A stretch of DNA of 64,000 bases from DASSUW01 sp963789005 (GCA_963789005.1 CAWBIZ010000011.1:186001-250000); one strand, 5' to 3'. Shown: positions 7,303 to 16,979, numbered from the stretch's first letter. Numbers and translations: made by a program. Notes: generated from the letters alone by a model not told the origin.

Positions 7303-9453
7303 ATGCAGTCACGTAACCCAGCAGCACGCGCAGGTCGATGGAGCGCCAAGCACCGCAAGACCGCGATCCTGGGGTGGCTCCTGTTCGTCGTCCTCGCCAC
7401 CGTCATCGGCGGCAAGGTCGGCCAGAACGACCTCGACGAGTCGGCCACCGGCAGCGGCGAGTCCAAGCGCGGCGACATGATCGTCAAGGCCGCGGGGTTC
7501 CCGGACCAGGCCGGTGAGCAGGTGCTCGTGCAGGGTGACGGCCCTCGGGCGGACGCCGCACGCGACGTCGTCACGCGCCTCGAGGGGATCGAGGGCGTCA
7601 CGAAGGTCGAGCGCCCGCTCGAGTCCGAGGACGGCCGCTCGCTCCTCGTGAAGTTCACGATTCCCGGCACGGACGAGCACGTCGAGCAGCTCGTCGACAA
7701 GCCGCTCGCCGCCGTGGCCGCCGTCCAGGCCGCGCACCCCGGCGTCCGCGTCGAGCAGTTCGGCGACGCCTCGGCCGCGAAGGCGATCGCCGCCCAGGAC
7801 GCGAAGGACGGCAAGCAGGCCGAGCTGATCTCCTACGGCCTGCTGCTGATCATCCTGCTGGTCGCGTTCGGCGCGCTCGTCGCCGCCGGAATCCCGCTCC
7901 TGCTCGGCGCCACCGCCGTCGCGGGCACCGTCGGCCTGCTCGGGCCGGTCAGCCAGATCTACGCGCTCCCGTCCGACGTCGCCGATCTCGTGGTGATCAT
8001 CGGCCTCGCCGTCGGCGTGGACTACGCGATGTTCTACTCGCGCCGCATGATGGAGGAGCGCGACCGCGGCCACTCGGCCGAGGCCGCCGTCGAGATCGCC
8101 GCCGCGACGTCAGGCCGCGCGGTGCTCATCTCCGGCCTGACCGTGATGACCGCGATGGCCGGGCTGCTGTTCGCCGGCAACCCGATCTTCGTCGGCTTCG
8201 GCATCGGCACGATGCTCGTCGTCGCCGTCGCCGTGCTCGGCTCGATGACCTTCCTGCCCGCGACACTCTCGTTCCTGAGCGAGAAGAACTGGCTGGAGAA
8301 GGGCCGCGTGCCTTGGGTCGCCAAGCGCCGCCACCAGGCGAAGGGCGAGTCGCGCGTCTGGGGCGCCATCCTCACCCGCGTCCTCAAGCGCCCGCTCGTC
8401 TCGACCGTGGTCGCCGGCGGCCTGCTCGTCGCCCTCTCCATCCCCGCGCTCGGCATCCAGTTCAAGAATCCCGGCTACGACGGCTACTCCCGCAGCCAGC
8501 CGGTCATCCAGACCTACGACCGCCTCCAGGCTGCGTTCCCGGGCGGCGCCGTCCCGGCGACGACCGTGATCAAGGCCGAGGACGTCACCGCCGCGCCGGT
8601 GCAGGCCGCGATCGCGCAGCTGCATGACCAGGCGCTGGCCACGGGCCAGCTGTCCGAGCCGTTCAGCGTCGAGGTCAGCCCCGACAAGACCGTCGCCGTC
8701 GTGGCCCTCGCCGTCAAGGGCAGCGGCACCGACGCCGCCTCCGAGCGCTCGCTCGAGGTCCTGCGTTCCAAGGTCGTCCCGGCCACCGTCGGCAAGCTCG
8801 CCGGGGCCGAGGTCGCCGTCACCGGCACGACCGCCGGCTCGAAGGACTTCATCGACGCGATGAAGTCGCACGCGCCGATCGTGTTCCTGTTCGTGCTCAG
8901 CCTCGCGTTCATCCTGCTGCTGGTCACGTTCCGCTCGATCGTGGTGCCGATCAAGGCGATCGTCCTCAACCTGCTGTCGGTCGGCTCGGCCTACGGCGTC
9001 CTCGTGCTCGTCTTCCAGGACGGGCACGGCGAGAAGCTGCTCGACTTCCAGTCGGTCGGCGGCATCGCCCCCTGGATCCCGCTGTTCCTGTTCGTGATCC
9101 TGTTCGGCCTCTCGATGGACTACCACGTGTTCATCGTCAGCCGCATCCGCGAGGCCGTCGATCGCGGCATGAGCAACGACGACGCGGTCGCCCACGGCAT
9201 CAAGAGCACCGCCGGCGTCGTGACCAGCGCGGCGCTCGTGATGGTCGCGGTCTTCGGCTCGTTCGCGCTGGCCAGCGATCAGCTGGCACAGCAGATCGGC
9301 GTCGGCCTCGCCGTCGCGATCCTGATCGACGCGACGATCATCCGCGCCGTCCTGCTCCCGGCCACGATGAAGCTGCTCGGCGAGCGCAACTGGTACCTGC
9401 CCGCGAGCCTCAGCTCCATTCGCCGCGGAGCGTTGCGTACACGCGCAGCGTGA
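7303..9453 (+). CDS. MMPL/RND-superfamily membrane transporter
   Basis: A 716-residue polytopic protein of the MMPL family (actinobacterial RND relatives exporting lipids or drugs). It has the expected two-fold repeat: a helix near the N-terminus (TAILGWLLFVVLATVIGG), an extracytoplasmic domain of about 130 residues, a five-helix block starting near LISYGLLLIILLVAFGAL, then a second copy (VSTVVAGGLLVALSIPALG, a loop, and a helix block from IVFLFVLSLAFILLLVTF). Conserved transmembrane pieces VGVDYAMFYSRR and GLSMDYHVFIVSRIREA are the MMPL signature. A strong Shine-Dalgarno sequence (GAGGAGG) precedes the ATG. It is controlled by the divergent TetR gene through tandem operators. The substrate is unknown. 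Confidence 0.92.
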   Translation: MQSRNPAARAGRWSAKHRKTAILGWLLFVVLATVIGGKVGQNDLDESATGSGESKRGDMIVKAAGFPDQAGEQVLVQGDGPRADAARDVVTRLEGIEGVTKVERPLESEDGRSLLVKFTIPGTDEHVEQLVDKPLAAVAAVQAAHPGVRVEQFGDASAAKAIAAQDAKDGKQAELISYGLLLIILLVAFGALVAAGIPLLLGATAVAGTVGLLGPVSQIYALPSDVADLVVIIGLAVGVDYAMFYSRRMMEERDRGHSAEAAVEIAAATSGRAVLISGLTVMTAMAGLLFAGNPIFVGFGIGTMLVVAVAVLGSMTFLPATLSFLSEKNWLEKGRVPWVAKRRHQAKGESRVWGAILTRVLKRPLVSTVVAGGLLVALSIPALGIQFKNPGYDGYSRSQPVIQTYDRLQAAFPGGAVPATTVIKAEDVTAAPVQAAIAQLHDQALATGQLSEPFSVEVSPDKTVAVVALAVKGSGTDAASERSLEVLRSKVVPATVGKLAGAEVAVTGTTAGSKDFIDAMKSHAPIVFLFVLSLAFILLLVTFRSIVVPIKAIVLNLLSVGSAYGVLVLVFQDGHGEKLLDFQSVGGIAPWIPLFLFVILFGLSMDYHVFIVSRIREAVDRGMSNDDAVAHGIKSTAGVVTSAALVMVAVFGSFALASDQLAQQIGVGLAVAILIDATIIRAVLLPATMKLLGERNWYLPASLSSIRRGALRTRAA

Positions 9454-9949
9454 TCCACTCCCCCTTGAACCACTCGGCTTCCACGAGGCGCGCCTCGCAC
9501 CGGAAGCCGAGTCGTTCGAGGAGGCGATGGACGGGAGCGTTGCGGTCGTCGGCCTGGGCATACACGCGGCGGACGCCGTGTTCCTCGAACAACCAGGCGA
9601 CCACGGCGCCGAGCGCCTCGGTCGCCAAACCGCGCCGCTGGCTGCCGGGCGCGAAGGTCACGCCCACCTCGGCGGTCAGCGGCTGATCGGGAGCCATGCG
9701 CGCGGCGCAGTCGCCGTACAGCTCTCCAGTGCTGCGATCGATGGCCGCGATCTGGACCCACTCGCCGCGATCGCCGAAGGCCGGGTCCGGTTGCGACGCG
9801 ACGAGCCGCTCCGCCTCGGCCGTCGAGTAGGTGGTGTCCCAGGACTGGTAGCACGCGACGTCGGGGTCGCTGCGATACGCGACGAAAGCCGCGACATCGC
9901 CGGCCTGAAGCGGTCGCAGCACCAGCCGCTCGGTGACGATCTCGAACAC
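9410..9949 (-). CDS. GNAT N-acetyltransferase, RimJ/RimL type
   Basis: A 179-residue GNAT protein. It opens with the RimJ/RimL-like strand VTERLVLRPLQAGDVAAF, then has the V-shaped strand AEVGVTF and the acetyl-CoA pyrophosphate loop GSQRRGLATEAL (about residues 101-112), followed by NAPVHRLLERLGFR. Such enzymes acetylate amino termini or small amines using acetyl-CoA. The start is GTG at 9949. The 3' end runs 44 bp into the convergent MMPL gene. The downstream neighbour on the same strand, 8 bp upstream of its start, is the end of the LAL regulator, so co-transcription is plausible. Its substrate cannot be predicted. Confidence 0.85.
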   Translation of the reverse strand: MFEIVTERLVLRPLQAGDVAAFVAYRSDPDVACYQSWDTTYSTAEAERLVASQPDPAFGDRGEWVQIAAIDRSTGELYGDCAARMAPDQPLTAEVGVTFAPGSQRRGLATEALGAVVAWLFEEHGVRRVYAQADDRNAPVHRLLERLGFRCEARLVEAEWFKGEWITLRVYATLRGEWS

Positions 9950-9957
9950 GCGTCAGC

Positions 9958-12723
9958 TCAGGCCGGGACGAGCTCGGAGTCGGAGCTCGGCAGCGCGCGA
10001 GACAGCTCCTGCCGGGAGTGGATGCCGAGCTTGCTGAACACCTTGCGCAAGTGCCACTCCACGGTGCGCGGGCTGAGGAAGAGCCGCGCGCCGATCTCCG
10101 GGTTCGACAGGCCGTCGCGCGCGAGCCGTGCGATCTGCAGCTCTTGGGGAGTCAGCTCGTCGCGCGTTTCGACCGTCCGCTTGCGCACCCGCTCGCCCGT
10201 GGCCTGCAGCTCACCGCGGGCGCGCTCGGCGAACGCCTCCATCCCGATCGCCACGAACAGGTCGTGCGCGGCGCGGAGCTGCGCGCGGGCGTCGACACGG
10301 CGGCGCTCGCGGCGCAGCCACTCTCCATAGAGCAGGTGGGATCGTGCGAGCTCGGGCCGCAGCCGCGTGTGGCCCAGCCGCTCGATCGCCTCGCGATACA
10401 GCGACTCGGCGACCTCACCCTCGCTCACCAGTGCGCGCGAGCGGGCGTGGATGGCCCGTGCCCAATCGGTGTCGCAGCCCTCCGTGTGCTCGCCGAGCCG
10501 TGTGAGACCTTGTGCTGCGAGCTCGGCGTTGCCCGTCCTCGCCGCAGCCTCGACCAGCTCGCTCAGCGCCCAGGACGCGATGAACAGCTCTGGCGTGTGC
10601 TCGCTCGCCTCCACCGCCGCCGCGAGCGCCTCCTCGTAGCGGCCGAGACCGTTCATGAGAACGGACCTCGCCCAATGGGCGTACTGGACGGCGGTCCCCT
10701 GGCCGCCGGCGGTGGCCTGCCTGATGACGCCGTCGATCAGGTCCGAGGCGCCGGCCTCCTGGCCGCGAATTCCCGCGAGCGCGATCGCCGCGTACGGGCC
10801 GATGCGCGTCCCGGTCGCCTCCTTGACGGCCTCGACCTCCGCGATCAGCACCGCGGCCGTCGCGAGGTCGCCGCCGAACGCGGCGGTCTGGCCGCACCCG
10901 TTGTCCGCGGCGGCAAGGACCTCGAGCGCTCCGAAGTCCCGAGCGACCTCCACCGCGCGCGTGCCGATCTCGAGGCAGCCGTCGTAGTCCCAGACCAAGT
11001 TCGCCGCCCGCGACGCCAGGAAGCCCCAGCGCAGCACGTCCTCCGCGGAAACCGCGGCGCTCGCGAACGCGGCGACCGCGCGCGTCAGCACAGGCGAGGC
11101 GGCGGGGCGCCCATCGGTGAAGACCAGCGCCAAGCCGTCCAGCAGCAGATCCTGCGGGAGAGGATCCGCAGGGTCGGGCGCGGCCGCCGCGGCGCGGGAG
11201 ATGTCGCGCAGGCTGCCGCCCGCACCCGCGAGCCGGCCTGCGAACAGCCCTGCGGTCCACGCATCGAGATACGTGTCACGCGAGAGGCGCACGTTCAACG
11301 GCTCCAGCTTCCTCGCGGCCTGGAGCAGCAGCGGCGGAGCATCGCTGCCGCGGTTCTCGGCGAACGCGACCTCGGCCTGGAGCAGATCCACGCGAGCTCG
11401 CCCGAGCTCGTCGAGCGATCCGGCTTCCGCGGCCGCCAGCAGCCCGCGAGCCACATCGAACGCACCAGCCCCCAGGCTGGCCTGAGCGGCCGCGAGCGCT
11501 CTGTCGGCTCGCCGCCCTGGGTCGCCGGTCAGTGCGACCGCACGCTGCAGGAACGCCGCCGCGGCGGCGAGGCCGCCTCGCGCTCGCGCCCGCACGGCGG
11601 AGCGCTCGAGCTCCAGGGCGAGGTGCTCGTCAGGAGCCGGCGCCGCCGCCGCCAGGTGCCAGGCGCGGCGGTCCGGATCGACGTCTCGATCGGTCGCCTC
11701 CCCCAAGGCGAGATGGACCGCCCGGCGTTCCTGCGCCACCGCCGACCGATAGACAGCGGATCGGGCCAGCGGGTGACGGAACATCACTCGCTCGCCGATC
11801 GCCAGCAGCCCGTGCGTATCTCCGTCGGCCGCCGGCGCGATGCCGAACTTTGCGGCCGCGCGCCAGAGCAGCACGGGATCGCCTAGCGGCTCTGCCGCGG
11901 CAAGGAGCACCAGACGCCGCGAGTCGTCGGCGAGCGCTTGGAGTTGGCGGACGAAGCTCGCCTCGATCCGCCCGGAGAGACTCTGCGCGCCCAGCACACC
12001 GAAGCCGCCCGCCAGCTGCGTCGCCGTCAACCCACGCGGCAGCTCCAGCAAGGCCAGCGGGTTTCCGCGCGTCTCGGCGACGATCCGGTCCCGAACGCGC
12101 TCGTCCAGCTTGGATGGCACCGCCGAGCTGAGCAGCGCGCGGGCGTCTCCGTCGCGCACGCCGTGCACCTCCCGCTCGGCGATGTGCTGGAGCTCCTCGC
12201 TCGGCTCGCGTGCGGCGAACACGATCCCGACCGGCTCCGCTAGGAGGCGACGGGCGACGAAGGCGAGCGTCAGCGCCGAAGCGTGATCGAGCCATTGAGC
12301 GTCGTCGACGACACACAGCAGCGGACGCTCATCGGCCGCCTCCGAGAACAGGCTCAACACCGCCAACCCCGCAAGGAACCGATCCGGGGCCCCGCCGGCG
12401 CTCAGCCCGAACACGATCTCGAGCGCCTGACGCTGCGGCGCCGGAAGTCCCTCGAGCCGATCGAACATCGGCCCGCACAGCTGATGCAGGCTGGCGAAGG
12501 CCAACTCCATCTCGGACTCCACACCCGCAGCCCGGACGACGGTCTCCTCCGACGCCGACTCGACCAGGTAGTCCAGCAGCGCGGACTTCCCGATCCCGGC
12601 CTCGCCCCGCAGCATCAATGACCGGCTCTCGCCTCGGCGGATGTCGCGGATCAGGCCGTCCAGCAGAGCGCACTCGTCGGCCCGTCCGAGGAGGTTCATG
12701 CGCGTGACCGGCTCATCGAGCAC
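9958..12723 (-). CDS. LAL-type LuxR-family transcriptional regulator with AAA ATPase domain
   Basis: A 921-residue large ATP-binding LuxR (MalT-like) regulator. The N-terminal AAA domain has Walker A GEAGIGKSALL (about 40-50) and a Walker B-like LLCVVDDAQWLD near residue 140. The middle 500 residues are alanine-rich helical repeats of TPR type. The C-terminal LuxR helix-turn-helix is clear: ELTPQELQIARLARDGLSNPEIGARLFLS, then RTVEWHLRKVFSKLGI. These proteins usually activate transcription on binding an inducer and ATP. The start is either GTG at 12723 or an in-frame ATG at 12699 (MNLLGRADEC), where similarity begins. The target genes are unknown. Confidence 0.9.
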   Translation of the reverse strand: MLDEPVTRMNLLGRADECALLDGLIRDIRRGESRSLMLRGEAGIGKSALLDYLVESASEETVVRAAGVESEMELAFASLHQLCGPMFDRLEGLPAPQRQALEIVFGLSAGGAPDRFLAGLAVLSLFSEAADERPLLCVVDDAQWLDHASALTLAFVARRLLAEPVGIVFAAREPSEELQHIAEREVHGVRDGDARALLSSAVPSKLDERVRDRIVAETRGNPLALLELPRGLTATQLAGGFGVLGAQSLSGRIEASFVRQLQALADDSRRLVLLAAAEPLGDPVLLWRAAAKFGIAPAADGDTHGLLAIGERVMFRHPLARSAVYRSAVAQERRAVHLALGEATDRDVDPDRRAWHLAAAAPAPDEHLALELERSAVRARARGGLAAAAAFLQRAVALTGDPGRRADRALAAAQASLGAGAFDVARGLLAAAEAGSLDELGRARVDLLQAEVAFAENRGSDAPPLLLQAARKLEPLNVRLSRDTYLDAWTAGLFAGRLAGAGGSLRDISRAAAAAPDPADPLPQDLLLDGLALVFTDGRPAASPVLTRAVAAFASAAVSAEDVLRWGFLASRAANLVWDYDGCLEIGTRAVEVARDFGALEVLAAADNGCGQTAAFGGDLATAAVLIAEVEAVKEATGTRIGPYAAIALAGIRGQEAGASDLIDGVIRQATAGGQGTAVQYAHWARSVLMNGLGRYEEALAAAVEASEHTPELFIASWALSELVEAAARTGNAELAAQGLTRLGEHTEGCDTDWARAIHARSRALVSEGEVAESLYREAIERLGHTRLRPELARSHLLYGEWLRRERRRVDARAQLRAAHDLFVAIGMEAFAERARGELQATGERVRKRTVETRDELTPQELQIARLARDGLSNPEIGARLFLSPRTVEWHLRKVFSKLGIHSRQELSRALPSSDSELVPA

Positions 12724-12831
12724 AAGCCTCCCAGATCGACTGCGGGTGGCTCGTCGAGGGGGCCAGGGAGTAGACCAGGGCGTCCACGGGTGCGACGCGC
12801 ACGCGAGAGGAGCATGCTTGGCGGAGTCCTG

Positions 12832-13740
12832 ATGAGCTCATCGCCCCCACTCAGCGCGCTCGACGGGGCATCCGTCTGGCTCAACTCCGAACCGCTCACG
12901 GCCACGGGACTCCGCGGCCGCGTGCGTCCTCGTCGACTTCTGGACGTACTCGTGCGTCAACTGGCTGCGCACGCTGCCGTACGTTCGGGCGTGGCACGAG
13001 CGGTATCGCGACCACGGGCTGGTCGTCGTCGGCGCGCACTGCGCCCGAGTTCGGGTTCGAGCACGACCTCGACAACGTGCGCCGCGCGGCCGCCGAGCTG
13101 GACGTCGGCTACCCGGTCGTGATCGACAACGAGTTCGCGATCTGGCGGGCGTTCGAGAACCACTATTGGCCGGCCGTCTACCTCGTCGACGGCGACGGGC
13201 GGGTCCAGTTCCATCACTTCGGCGAGGAGGCCTACGAGGAGACCGAGCGCGCGGTCCAGCGGCTGCTGGGCGTCGACGAGGAACTCGTCGACGTCGACGC
13301 CGGGCGGGTTCGCCGAGGCCGCCGACTGGGATGCGCTGGGGTCGCCCGAGACCTACGTGGGCTACGCGCGCGGCGAGCGCCGCACCGACCGGCGAGCCGA
13401 CGAACTGGCGCTCAACCAGTGGGCACTCGCGGGCGACTGGTCGGTGGGCGAGGAGTCCGCCGTGCTCGAAGCGGGCGCCGGCTCGATCGCGTACCGCTTC
13501 CAGGCGCGCGACCTCAACCTGGTCCTCACGGCATCCGGCGCGCCGATCCGCTTCACCGTGCGCCTCGACGGCGAGCCGCCCGGCGACGCCCACGGCCTCG
13601 ACGTCGACGAGTCCGGCGAAGGAACGCTCTCCGAGCCGCGGATGTACCAACTCGTCCGCCAGAGCGGCGCGCGGCAGCGCACCTTCGAGATCACGTTCCT
13701 CGAGCCCGGCGCCCGCGCGTACGTCTTCACCTTCGGCTGA
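12832..13740 (+). pseudogene. Thioredoxin-like (DipZ C-terminal type) protein, broken by three +1 frameshifts
   Basis: Joining three frames restores one protein of about 300 residues. The first frame gives MSSSPPLSALDGASVWLNSE; an extra C near 12925 precedes VLVDFWTYSCVNWLRTLPYV; an extra T near 13040 precedes APEFGFEHDLDNV; an extra C near 13305 precedes GFAEAADWDALGSPETYVGYARG. The rest runs clean to the TGA at 13738-13740. The thioredoxin part keeps the first redox Cys, but the second position of CxxC is Trp (CVNW), as in the CINW-type redoxins fused to CcdA in DipZ proteins. A C-terminal beta-sandwich domain follows. All three lesions are single-base insertions, so either a recent pseudogene or sequence errors. 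Confidence 0.75.
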
Positions 13741-13795
13741 CCTCGCGGCGACCGCTCCCTCCCAGAACGCCCGAGGATGCGCTTAGGTGGAAGGC

Positions 13796-14833
13796 ATGCG
13801 TGCCGCGATCTTCCACGAGCCCCGCCGGATCGAAGCCGGCGACCGCCCCGATGCGAGCCTCCAGGAGCCGACCGACGCGATCGTCCGCGTCGTCCTCGCC
13901 TGCGTCTGTGGCTCGGACCTGTGGTACTACCGCGGCGACTCGCCGTTCGAGCCCGGCCCGATCGGCCACGAGTTCGTCGGCGTCGTCGAGGAGGTCGGCG
14001 CCGAGGTGAGCTCCCTCTCCGAGGGCGACCTCGTCATCTCGCCGTTCGCGTTCAGCGACGGGACCTGCCCGAACTGCCAGCACGGCATCACCACCGCCTG
14101 CATGAACGGCGGCTTCTTCCCGATGAACGGCGACGGTGGCCAGGGCGAGGCCGTCCGCGTGCCGCTCGCCGCCTCGACGCTCGTCACCGTGCCGGGCTCC
14201 GGTCACTCCGACGAGATGATGCGCTCGCTGCTCTCCCTCTCGGACGTGATGGGCACCGGCCACCATGCGGCGGTCTGCGCGGGGGTCGAAGCCGGCCAGA
14301 CCGTGGCCGTCGTGGGTGACGGCGCGGTCGGCCTGTCCGGCGTGCTGGCGGCCAAGCGCCTGGGCGCCGAGCGGATCATCGCCCTCTCGCGCCACGCCGA
14401 CCGCCAGGAGCTGGCCAAGCAGTTCGGAGCCACCGACATCGTCGCCGAGCGCGGCGAGGAGGCGATCGAGAAGGTCAAGGAGCTGACTGCGGGCGTCGGC
14501 GTCGACGCGACGCTGGAGTGCGTCGGCACCGGGCAGGCCATGGAGACCGCGATCGCTGTCGCCCGCGCGGGTTCGATGGTCGGCTTCGTGGGCGTCCCGC
14601 ACGGCGTCGACCTGCCGGTCGGGCGGATGTTCTCCCGGAACGTCGGCGTCCGCGGCGGCGGCGCGCCCGTGCGCGTCTACCTGCCTGAGCTGCTCGACGA
14701 CGTGCTGGCGGGCAGCATCGACCCGGGCCGCGTCATGGACTACGAGACCGACCTCGAGGGGATCGCCGACGCCTACGCGGCGATGGACGAGCGCCGCGCG
14801 ATCAAGTCCCTCGTCCGCGTCGGGAGCCTGTGA
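13796..14833 (+). CDS. Zinc-dependent medium-chain alcohol dehydrogenase
   Basis: A 345-residue MDR-family dehydrogenase. Catalytic zinc ligands are Cys in VCGSDLWYYRG and His-Glu in PIGHEFVGVVEEVG. The structural zinc loop is abbreviated (CPNCQHGITTAC). The Rossmann motif is VAVVGDGAVGLSGVLAAKRLGAERII. It most resembles glutathione-independent or threonine-like alcohol dehydrogenases. I start at ATG 13796, preceded by AGGTGGAAGG; a GTG at 13787 is also in frame. The 3' end overlaps the convergent PhyH-type gene by 32 bp. The frameshifted thioredoxin-like gene ends 55 bp upstream, which could indicate an operon. The substrate is not deducible. Confidence 0.88.
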   Translation: MRAAIFHEPRRIEAGDRPDASLQEPTDAIVRVVLACVCGSDLWYYRGDSPFEPGPIGHEFVGVVEEVGAEVSSLSEGDLVISPFAFSDGTCPNCQHGITTACMNGGFFPMNGDGGQGEAVRVPLAASTLVTVPGSGHSDEMMRSLLSLSDVMGTGHHAAVCAGVEAGQTVAVVGDGAVGLSGVLAAKRLGAERIIALSRHADRQELAKQFGATDIVAERGEEAIEKVKELTAGVGVDATLECVGTGQAMETAIAVARAGSMVGFVGVPHGVDLPVGRMFSRNVGVRGGGAPVRVYLPELLDDVLAGSIDPGRVMDYETDLEGIADAYAAMDERRAIKSLVRVGSL

Positions 14834-15605
14834 TGATCTCAGACAGCTCAGGTGGGCTCATCCGATCGCCGTCGATGAGGAGTGGATCGGCGAGGTGGCG
14901 CGGTCCCGATCCTTCCTCGTTCAACAGCGGCTCGGCGGAGTACTGGGCGACGTAGACGCGACGGATCTGCTCCGTGGTGTTGGGCCCGCTGCGGTGGAAG
15001 ACCGTGCTGGAGAAGCAGGCGATGCTTCCGGCGGGCACGACGACGGGGTCGCCGGCGTCGTCGCCGAAGTAGCCGATCATGTCGTTCGTCTCTTCGTCGC
15101 GGACGTGCGCGACGACGTCACGCGTGCCGGCCCGCTCGTACGGCAGCAGGTAGACGGTGCCATTGGCCTCGCTGACGTCATCGAGCGCGATCCAGCAGGT
15201 CAGGTATCGCGCGTGGGGGTAGCCGACGAATCCCGAGTCCTGGTGCCAGCCAAACCGCATCCCGCGCTCGGCGGCCTTGACGACGTACTGCTCGTTGAAC
15301 AGGTAGACCGTGTCGCCGAGCGCGGCCCGTGCGATCTCCACCATCAGGTCCGAGAACAGGAACCGCCGTACCTCCGGGCTCTCGCCGTAGGCAGGGACGA
15401 AGTAGCGTCGGCCGCGGTGGTCGAGGTCGAGTTTGTCGACGCCTCGGCGGGCCATCTCCCGGTCGCGCTCATCCACCATCCGGCCGCACTCGCGGCGCAG
15501 GAGCTCGAGATCGCTCGCTGGGAGGACGCGGGCGAGGGTGAAGAACCCATCGTCCGCGAAGCGACGAGCGTGCTCATTCGTGATTGGCGCTGCTGACGCT
15601 GCCAT
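14802..15605 (-). CDS. Phytanoyl-CoA dioxygenase (PhyH) family protein
   Basis: A 267-residue Fe(II)/2-oxoglutarate-dependent dioxygenase of the PhyH family, which hydroxylates diverse small molecules. It shows the start region FADDGFFTLARVLPASDLELLR, the iron ligands His and Asp in WHQDSGFVGYP, and the distal His in STVFHRSGPNTT followed by an Arg (RRVY) that should bind 2-oxoglutarate. The start is ATG 15605 behind a good AAGGAGAG Shine-Dalgarno. An ATG 24 bp upstream has none. Divergent to it is an AraC regulator with a cupin sensor domain, its probable controller. Ectoine-hydroxylase-like activity is possible but no ectoine genes are near. Confidence 0.87.
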   Translation of the reverse strand: MAASAAPITNEHARRFADDGFFTLARVLPASDLELLRRECGRMVDERDREMARRGVDKLDLDHRGRRYFVPAYGESPEVRRFLFSDLMVEIARAALGDTVYLFNEQYVVKAAERGMRFGWHQDSGFVGYPHARYLTCWIALDDVSEANGTVYLLPYERAGTRDVVAHVRDEETNDMIGYFGDDAGDPVVVPAGSIACFSSTVFHRSGPNTTEQIRRVYVAQYSAEPLLNEEGSGPRHLADPLLIDGDRMSPPELSEIITGSRRGRGT

Positions 15606-15695
15606 ATTGCTCTCCTTGTTGCAGGTCAACAGAGACTTTCGTGAGATGCCGCAAGCGTCTTCTCGTCGCTCCGCGAGTTCCTATCGTTTCTTGCG

Positions 15696-16523
15696 ATGAC
15701 CGACGATCTGGGGCTCCGGCCCGGCGTCAAGGGGCGGGTGGGCCATCACGTCGCCGCCGACGGGCCGCCTCGCGCCCACCGGCATGCCGAGCTCGAGCTC
15801 AACCTCGTGGTTCGGGGTACCGCCTCGTACCTGCTGGATGAGCGCCGCTATGAGCTCACGCCGCACACGCTGACGTGGCTGTTCCCCGGGCAGGAGCACG
15901 TGCTCGTCGACGAGTCGCCCGACCACGAGCAGTGGTGGGCGGTGTTCCGCCCCGGGCTCGTGTCCCGCGCCGCGACGGCGATGCCGGCACGACCGCTGCT
16001 CGAGCGCGATCCGGTCGGTCAGTTCTCGCGTCGTCTCGTCAGGCGGAGAGCCGCCCACCTCGGCGCGCTCCTGGGCGGGCTGCGCGAAGCCGAGACCGTC
16101 GACGACGCGCTCCTGAACGCCGGACTCGCCTACCTGCTGCTGTCCGCCTGGCGGGCGTATCTCGAGAGCGAGGATGTCGTCGCCGGCGTCGACGTCCACC
16201 CAGCGGTCGAGACCGTCGCCCGCTGCCTGCGCGCCGACCCCGAAGCTGGCGATCTCGCCGCGCTCGCGCGAACCGCCGGGCTGAGCCCGTCGCATCTCAG
16301 CCGTATCTTCAAGGCCCAGACCGGCGTCTCGATCACGCGGTTTCGCAACCAGCGGCGACTCGAACGCTTCATGACCCTCTACGGCCACGGCCGCCGCACC
16401 ACGGCGCTCGCCGCCGCTCTCGAGGCTGGCTTTGGCAGCTACGCCCAGTTCTACCGCGTGCTCCGCATGGAAACCGGACGCACCCCGACGACGCTGCGCC
16501 GCTCCGGCGCCGACGGACAGTGA
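15696..16523 (+). CDS. AraC-family regulator with N-terminal cupin sensor
   Basis: A 275-residue regulator. The N-terminal cupin-like sensor has PRAHRHAELELNLVVRGTASYLLDERRYEL and PGQEHVLVDESPDHEQWW. The C-terminal double helix-turn-helix has LARTAGLSPSHLSRIFKAQTG and the second AraC signature ALEAGFGSYAQFYRVLRMETGRTP. The divergent PhyH gene is the natural target, with 90 bp between the starts. A TATCGT -10-like box at 15682-15687 lies 8 nt before the ATG, suggesting a leaderless or near-leaderless transcript. The inducer is probably a sugar or small polar compound, as usual for cupin-AraC proteins. Confidence 0.88.
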   Translation: MTDDLGLRPGVKGRVGHHVAADGPPRAHRHAELELNLVVRGTASYLLDERRYELTPHTLTWLFPGQEHVLVDESPDHEQWWAVFRPGLVSRAATAMPARPLLERDPVGQFSRRLVRRRAAHLGALLGGLREAETVDDALLNAGLAYLLLSAWRAYLESEDVVAGVDVHPAVETVARCLRADPEAGDLAALARTAGLSPSHLSRIFKAQTGVSITRFRNQRRLERFMTLYGHGRRTTALAAALEAGFGSYAQFYRVLRMETGRTPTTLRRSGADGQ

Positions 16524-16601
16524 CCATCGACAACGTCACGTGCGAGAAGTACCGAGCGCTGAAAGCGGCGGTCTCCCCGGGACGATCACACGGCGCCGGA
16601 C

Positions 16602-16979
16602 TCATCGCTCGACCGTACGCGCGCTGCGTCGCGCTTCGAGCCCCCAGCTGACGATCCGCTCGGGATGGACCCGGATCAGCGGCGTCGGCAGCGCGATCGC
16701 CTCCCCGCGCCCGCGGATCTCGATCCCGCGCGGCCGCCACGGATCGGTGCTCGCCAGATCGTCGATCACGATCGCGGCGCGTCCGGTGCGCGTCACGTCG
16801 CGGAACTTCTTCGTTCGCTCGAGCTCGAAGCCCCCAATGTCGATCGCGTCGCGCACCGCGTTGTAGATCCACGCGACGGGCACCACGTGCGGCGTGCCGT
16901 CCGCGCCGACCGTCGCAATCCGCCCGAGCTGCCGCCCGCCGGCCAGGTAGCGAAGCTCGGCCTCCCTGAAGACGCTCAT
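16602..16979 (-). CDS. PPOX-class F420-dependent flavoprotein
   Basis: A 125-residue split-barrel protein of the pyridoxamine-5'-phosphate-oxidase-like family, F420-dependent class. Features are the N-terminal YLAGGRQLGRIATVGADGTPHVVPVAW strand pair, the FELERTKKFRDVTRTGRAAIVIDDL core with conserved K.RD, and the C-terminal RVHPERIVSWGLE, all typical of actinobacterial F420 reductases. It is distinct from PdxH, which has different conserved Arg/Lys residues. The start is ATG 16979, with a GTG two codons upstream. Its substrate is unknown. The upstream region 16980-17225 has no recognisable gene. Confidence 0.82.
   Translation of the reverse strand: MSVFREAELRYLAGGRQLGRIATVGADGTPHVVPVAWIYNAVRDAIDIGGFELERTKKFRDVTRTGRAAIVIDDLASTDPWRPRGIEIRGRGEAIALPTPLIRVHPERIVSWGLEARRSARTVER

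Noticed and set aside
13021..13060. Programmed ribosomal frameshifting in the thioredoxin-like gene
   Set aside because: The three shift points have no slippery heptamer or shared motif, so insertion errors or decay fit better.
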